Part shown: in pieces, positions 62,675-64,000 of the stretch | How positions within the stretch are numbered: the stretch's first letter is position 1 | Layout of the letters: each line of letters starts with the position of its first letter | Assembly: GCF_001653515.1 (NCBI RefSeq) | Contig: NZ_LYOY01000051.1 | Span: 330,001-394,000 of the forward strand | Reading direction: 5' to 3' | DNA from: Streptomyces sp. ERV7 | Lineage (GTDB): Bacteria; Actinomycetota; Actinomycetes; Streptomycetales; Streptomycetaceae | DNA length: 64,000 nt | Position numbers and translations under genes: made by a program | Notes under the pieces: generated by a model | The model's database searches: none | Told to the model about the DNA's origin: nothing | The model's input: only the letters and a program-made list of their open reading frames with translations

Positions 62675-64000
62675 TTGCCGAATCTGCTTGTCCCCGATGA
62701 TTCCGAGGAACGGGAGGAGCCGCCCACACCGCCCGAACCGTACGCACCGCCCGAGCTGAACCGGGAAGCCTGGGGCCGCGCGGCCCGCCGGCTGCTCGCC
62801 AAGACGCTCGGGGCCTTCGCGTACGAAGGGATCATCGAGCCGGTCGCGCAGCGGGTCGGCGGCGGCGAGGCCCCCCGACCGGAGGGCGGGCGCGGGCGAG
62901 CGGACGGCCCCGAGCAGGAACACGGCCCCGAGCAGGGGCCCAGCACGTACACCCAGCCCCTGGACGACGGCTCCGCCCTCTCCTTCCGGGCCCGGCGCGG
63001 CGCGTACGACGACTGGCTCGTCGACGCCGACTCCATCAGCCACCGAGGGCAGCCCTTCACCGACCCGCTCGCCTTCCTCGTACGCGCCCGCCGCACGCTC
63101 GGGCTCGACGGCGCCACCTTCGGCCACCTCGTCGGCGAGCTCACCGCCACGCTCGCCGCCGACACCCGCCTCGACCACACCGCGCTGCCCGCCGCCCGCC
63201 TCGCCGAGCTCGGGTACGCGGATCTGGAGGGCCACCAGACGGGGCACCCCTGGCTCGTCCTGAACAAGGGGCGGGTCGGGTTCTCGGCCGTCGACACCGC
63301 ACGCTGGGCGCCCGAGGCCCGCAGGCCCACCCGGCTGCCCTGGATCGCGGTCCGCACCGACCTCGCCCGCTACCGGGGCGTCGACGCGCTCGCCACGCCC
63401 GACCGGCTCTACGCACGGGAGCTCGACCCGGCCGTCCGCGAGGGCTTCGCCGCCGCGTTGCGCGCGCGTGGTCTCGCCCCGGAGGACTACCTCTACCTGC
63501 CCGTGCACCCCTGGCAGTGGGACGAGGTGGTGCTGCCGCTCTTCGCCCCGGCCGTCGCCGACGGCGCGATCGTCCCGCTGCCGGGCGACGCCGACCTCCG
63601 GCTGCCGCAGCAGTCCATCCGGACCTTCCTCAACACCTCACGCCCCGACCGGCACACCGTGAAGCTGCCGCTGTCCATCCTCAACACACTCGTCTGGCGC
63701 GGACTGCCCACGGAGCGCACGCTCGCCGCCCCGGCCGTCACCGCCTGGGTCCACGCCCTGCGCGACGCCGATCCGTTCCTGCGCGACGAATGCGGGGTGA
63801 TCCTGCTCGGCGAGGTGGCTTCCGTGGCGGTCGAGCACCCGCTGTACGACCACCTCGCCGAGGTTCCGTACCAGTACAAAGAGCTGCTCGGAGCGATCTG
63901 GCGCGAGCCGCTGCAGACCCAGCTCGCGGCGGGGGAGCGCGCGCGTACTCTCGCTTCGCTGCTCCACACCGATCCGCAGGGACGTGCCTTCACCGCCGAA
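62675..64000 (+). CDS. IucA/IucC family siderophore synthetase, partial (runs off window)
   Basis: The frame is open to the window end, giving 442 residues so far. NIS synthetases condense citrate or dicarboxylates with amines using ATP. Visible motifs are LEGHQTGHPWLVLNKGRVGFS (the GHP/K-x-R region), YLYLPVHPWQWDEVV, SIRTFLNTSRPDRHTVKLPLSILNTLVWRGLP and AVEHPLYDHLAEVPYQYKELL. The start is a TTG at 62675, with GAGGAG 5 nt upstream; no ATG or GTG fits better. The N-terminal 90 residues carry a low-complexity insert (about 75-100). With the acyltransferase before it this makes a hydroxamate-type siderophore operon. I saw no clear iron-box palindrome upstream. Confidence 0.92.
   Translation, partial: MPNLLVPDDSEEREEPPTPPEPYAPPELNREAWGRAARRLLAKTLGAFAYEGIIEPVAQRVGGGEAPRPEGGRGRADGPEQEHGPEQGPSTYTQPLDDGSALSFRARRGAYDDWLVDADSISHRGQPFTDPLAFLVRARRTLGLDGATFGHLVGELTATLAADTRLDHTALPAARLAELGYADLEGHQTGHPWLVLNKGRVGFSAVDTARWAPEARRPTRLPWIAVRTDLARYRGVDALATPDRLYARELDPAVREGFAAALRARGLAPEDYLYLPVHPWQWDEVVLPLFAPAVADGAIVPLPGDADLRLPQQSIRTFLNTSRPDRHTVKLPLSILNTLVWRGLPTERTLAAPAVTAWVHALRDADPFLRDECGVILLGEVASVAVEHPLYDHLAEVPYQYKELLGAIWREPLQTQLAAGERARTLASLLHTDPQGRAFTAE

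Overview
The window is a piece of the conserved core chromosome of a Streptomyces. Evidence: very high GC with strong third-position bias, many GTG and some TTG starts, Streptomyces-type 23S and 5S rRNA, and a gene order that I recall from S. coelicolor (osaC/osaA/osaB, ftsK, rodZ-like gene, rimO, pgsA, cinA, clgR-like, dps, nei, lhr-type helicase, DUF3046, recA, recX, glutamate transporter, miaB, miaA, dapF, rsh, hflX, siderophore genes). Gene-order comparisons are from memory, not from a search.

Layout. 1-3420: end of an rrn operon (16S-23S spacer, 23S, 5S, terminator). 3451-12278: metabolic and accessory genes (VOC protein, P-loop kinase, M24 peptidase, divergent treZ and GH1 beta-glucosidase, two acetyltransferases, DUF1707-FHA protein). 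12279-13702: a scar-like stretch with a 39-nt copy of the 5S rRNA 3' end plus its own terminator, a DegT-type aminotransferase lacking its lysine segment, and tRNA-Thr(GGT). 13768-23130: osmoadaptation locus, with osaC (frame broken) divergent from the giant hybrid kinase OsaA (ten exact 92-residue repeats) and the regulator OsaB. 23305-31231: ftsK, rodZ-like, rimO-pgsA-cinA (overlapping stop/start codons), clgR-like regulator, dps. 31507-41682: short-chain dehydrogenase, Nei glycosylase, 1549-residue helicase, AraC regulator with azlC/azlD exporter. 41762-45457: DUF3046, AI-2E family permease, recA (LexA-type box inside the promoter) and recX. 45867-48292: winged-helix regulator and gluAB without permease genes. 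48545-53296: two-component system, membrane-anchored TAXI binding protein, miaB. 53411-60747: dioxygenase-like protein, small proteins, miaA broken by a 76-bp tandem duplication, dapF, RSH protein, hflX. 60803-64000: siderophore (IucA/IucC) genes, the first only a C-terminal remnant; the last runs off the window.

Most genes are ordinary housekeeping genes. I did not find a convincing undescribed defence, mobile or biosynthetic system. The unusual signals are several damaged or remodelled loci (osaC, miaA, the aminotransferase, gluAB with its neighbouring regulator, the iucA remnant), an rRNA remnant, a very regular HAMP array, several short-period intergenic repeats, and a two-component/TAXI module that may form one sensing unit. 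Several of the damaged genes could be assembly errors, so raw-read confirmation decides their meaning.
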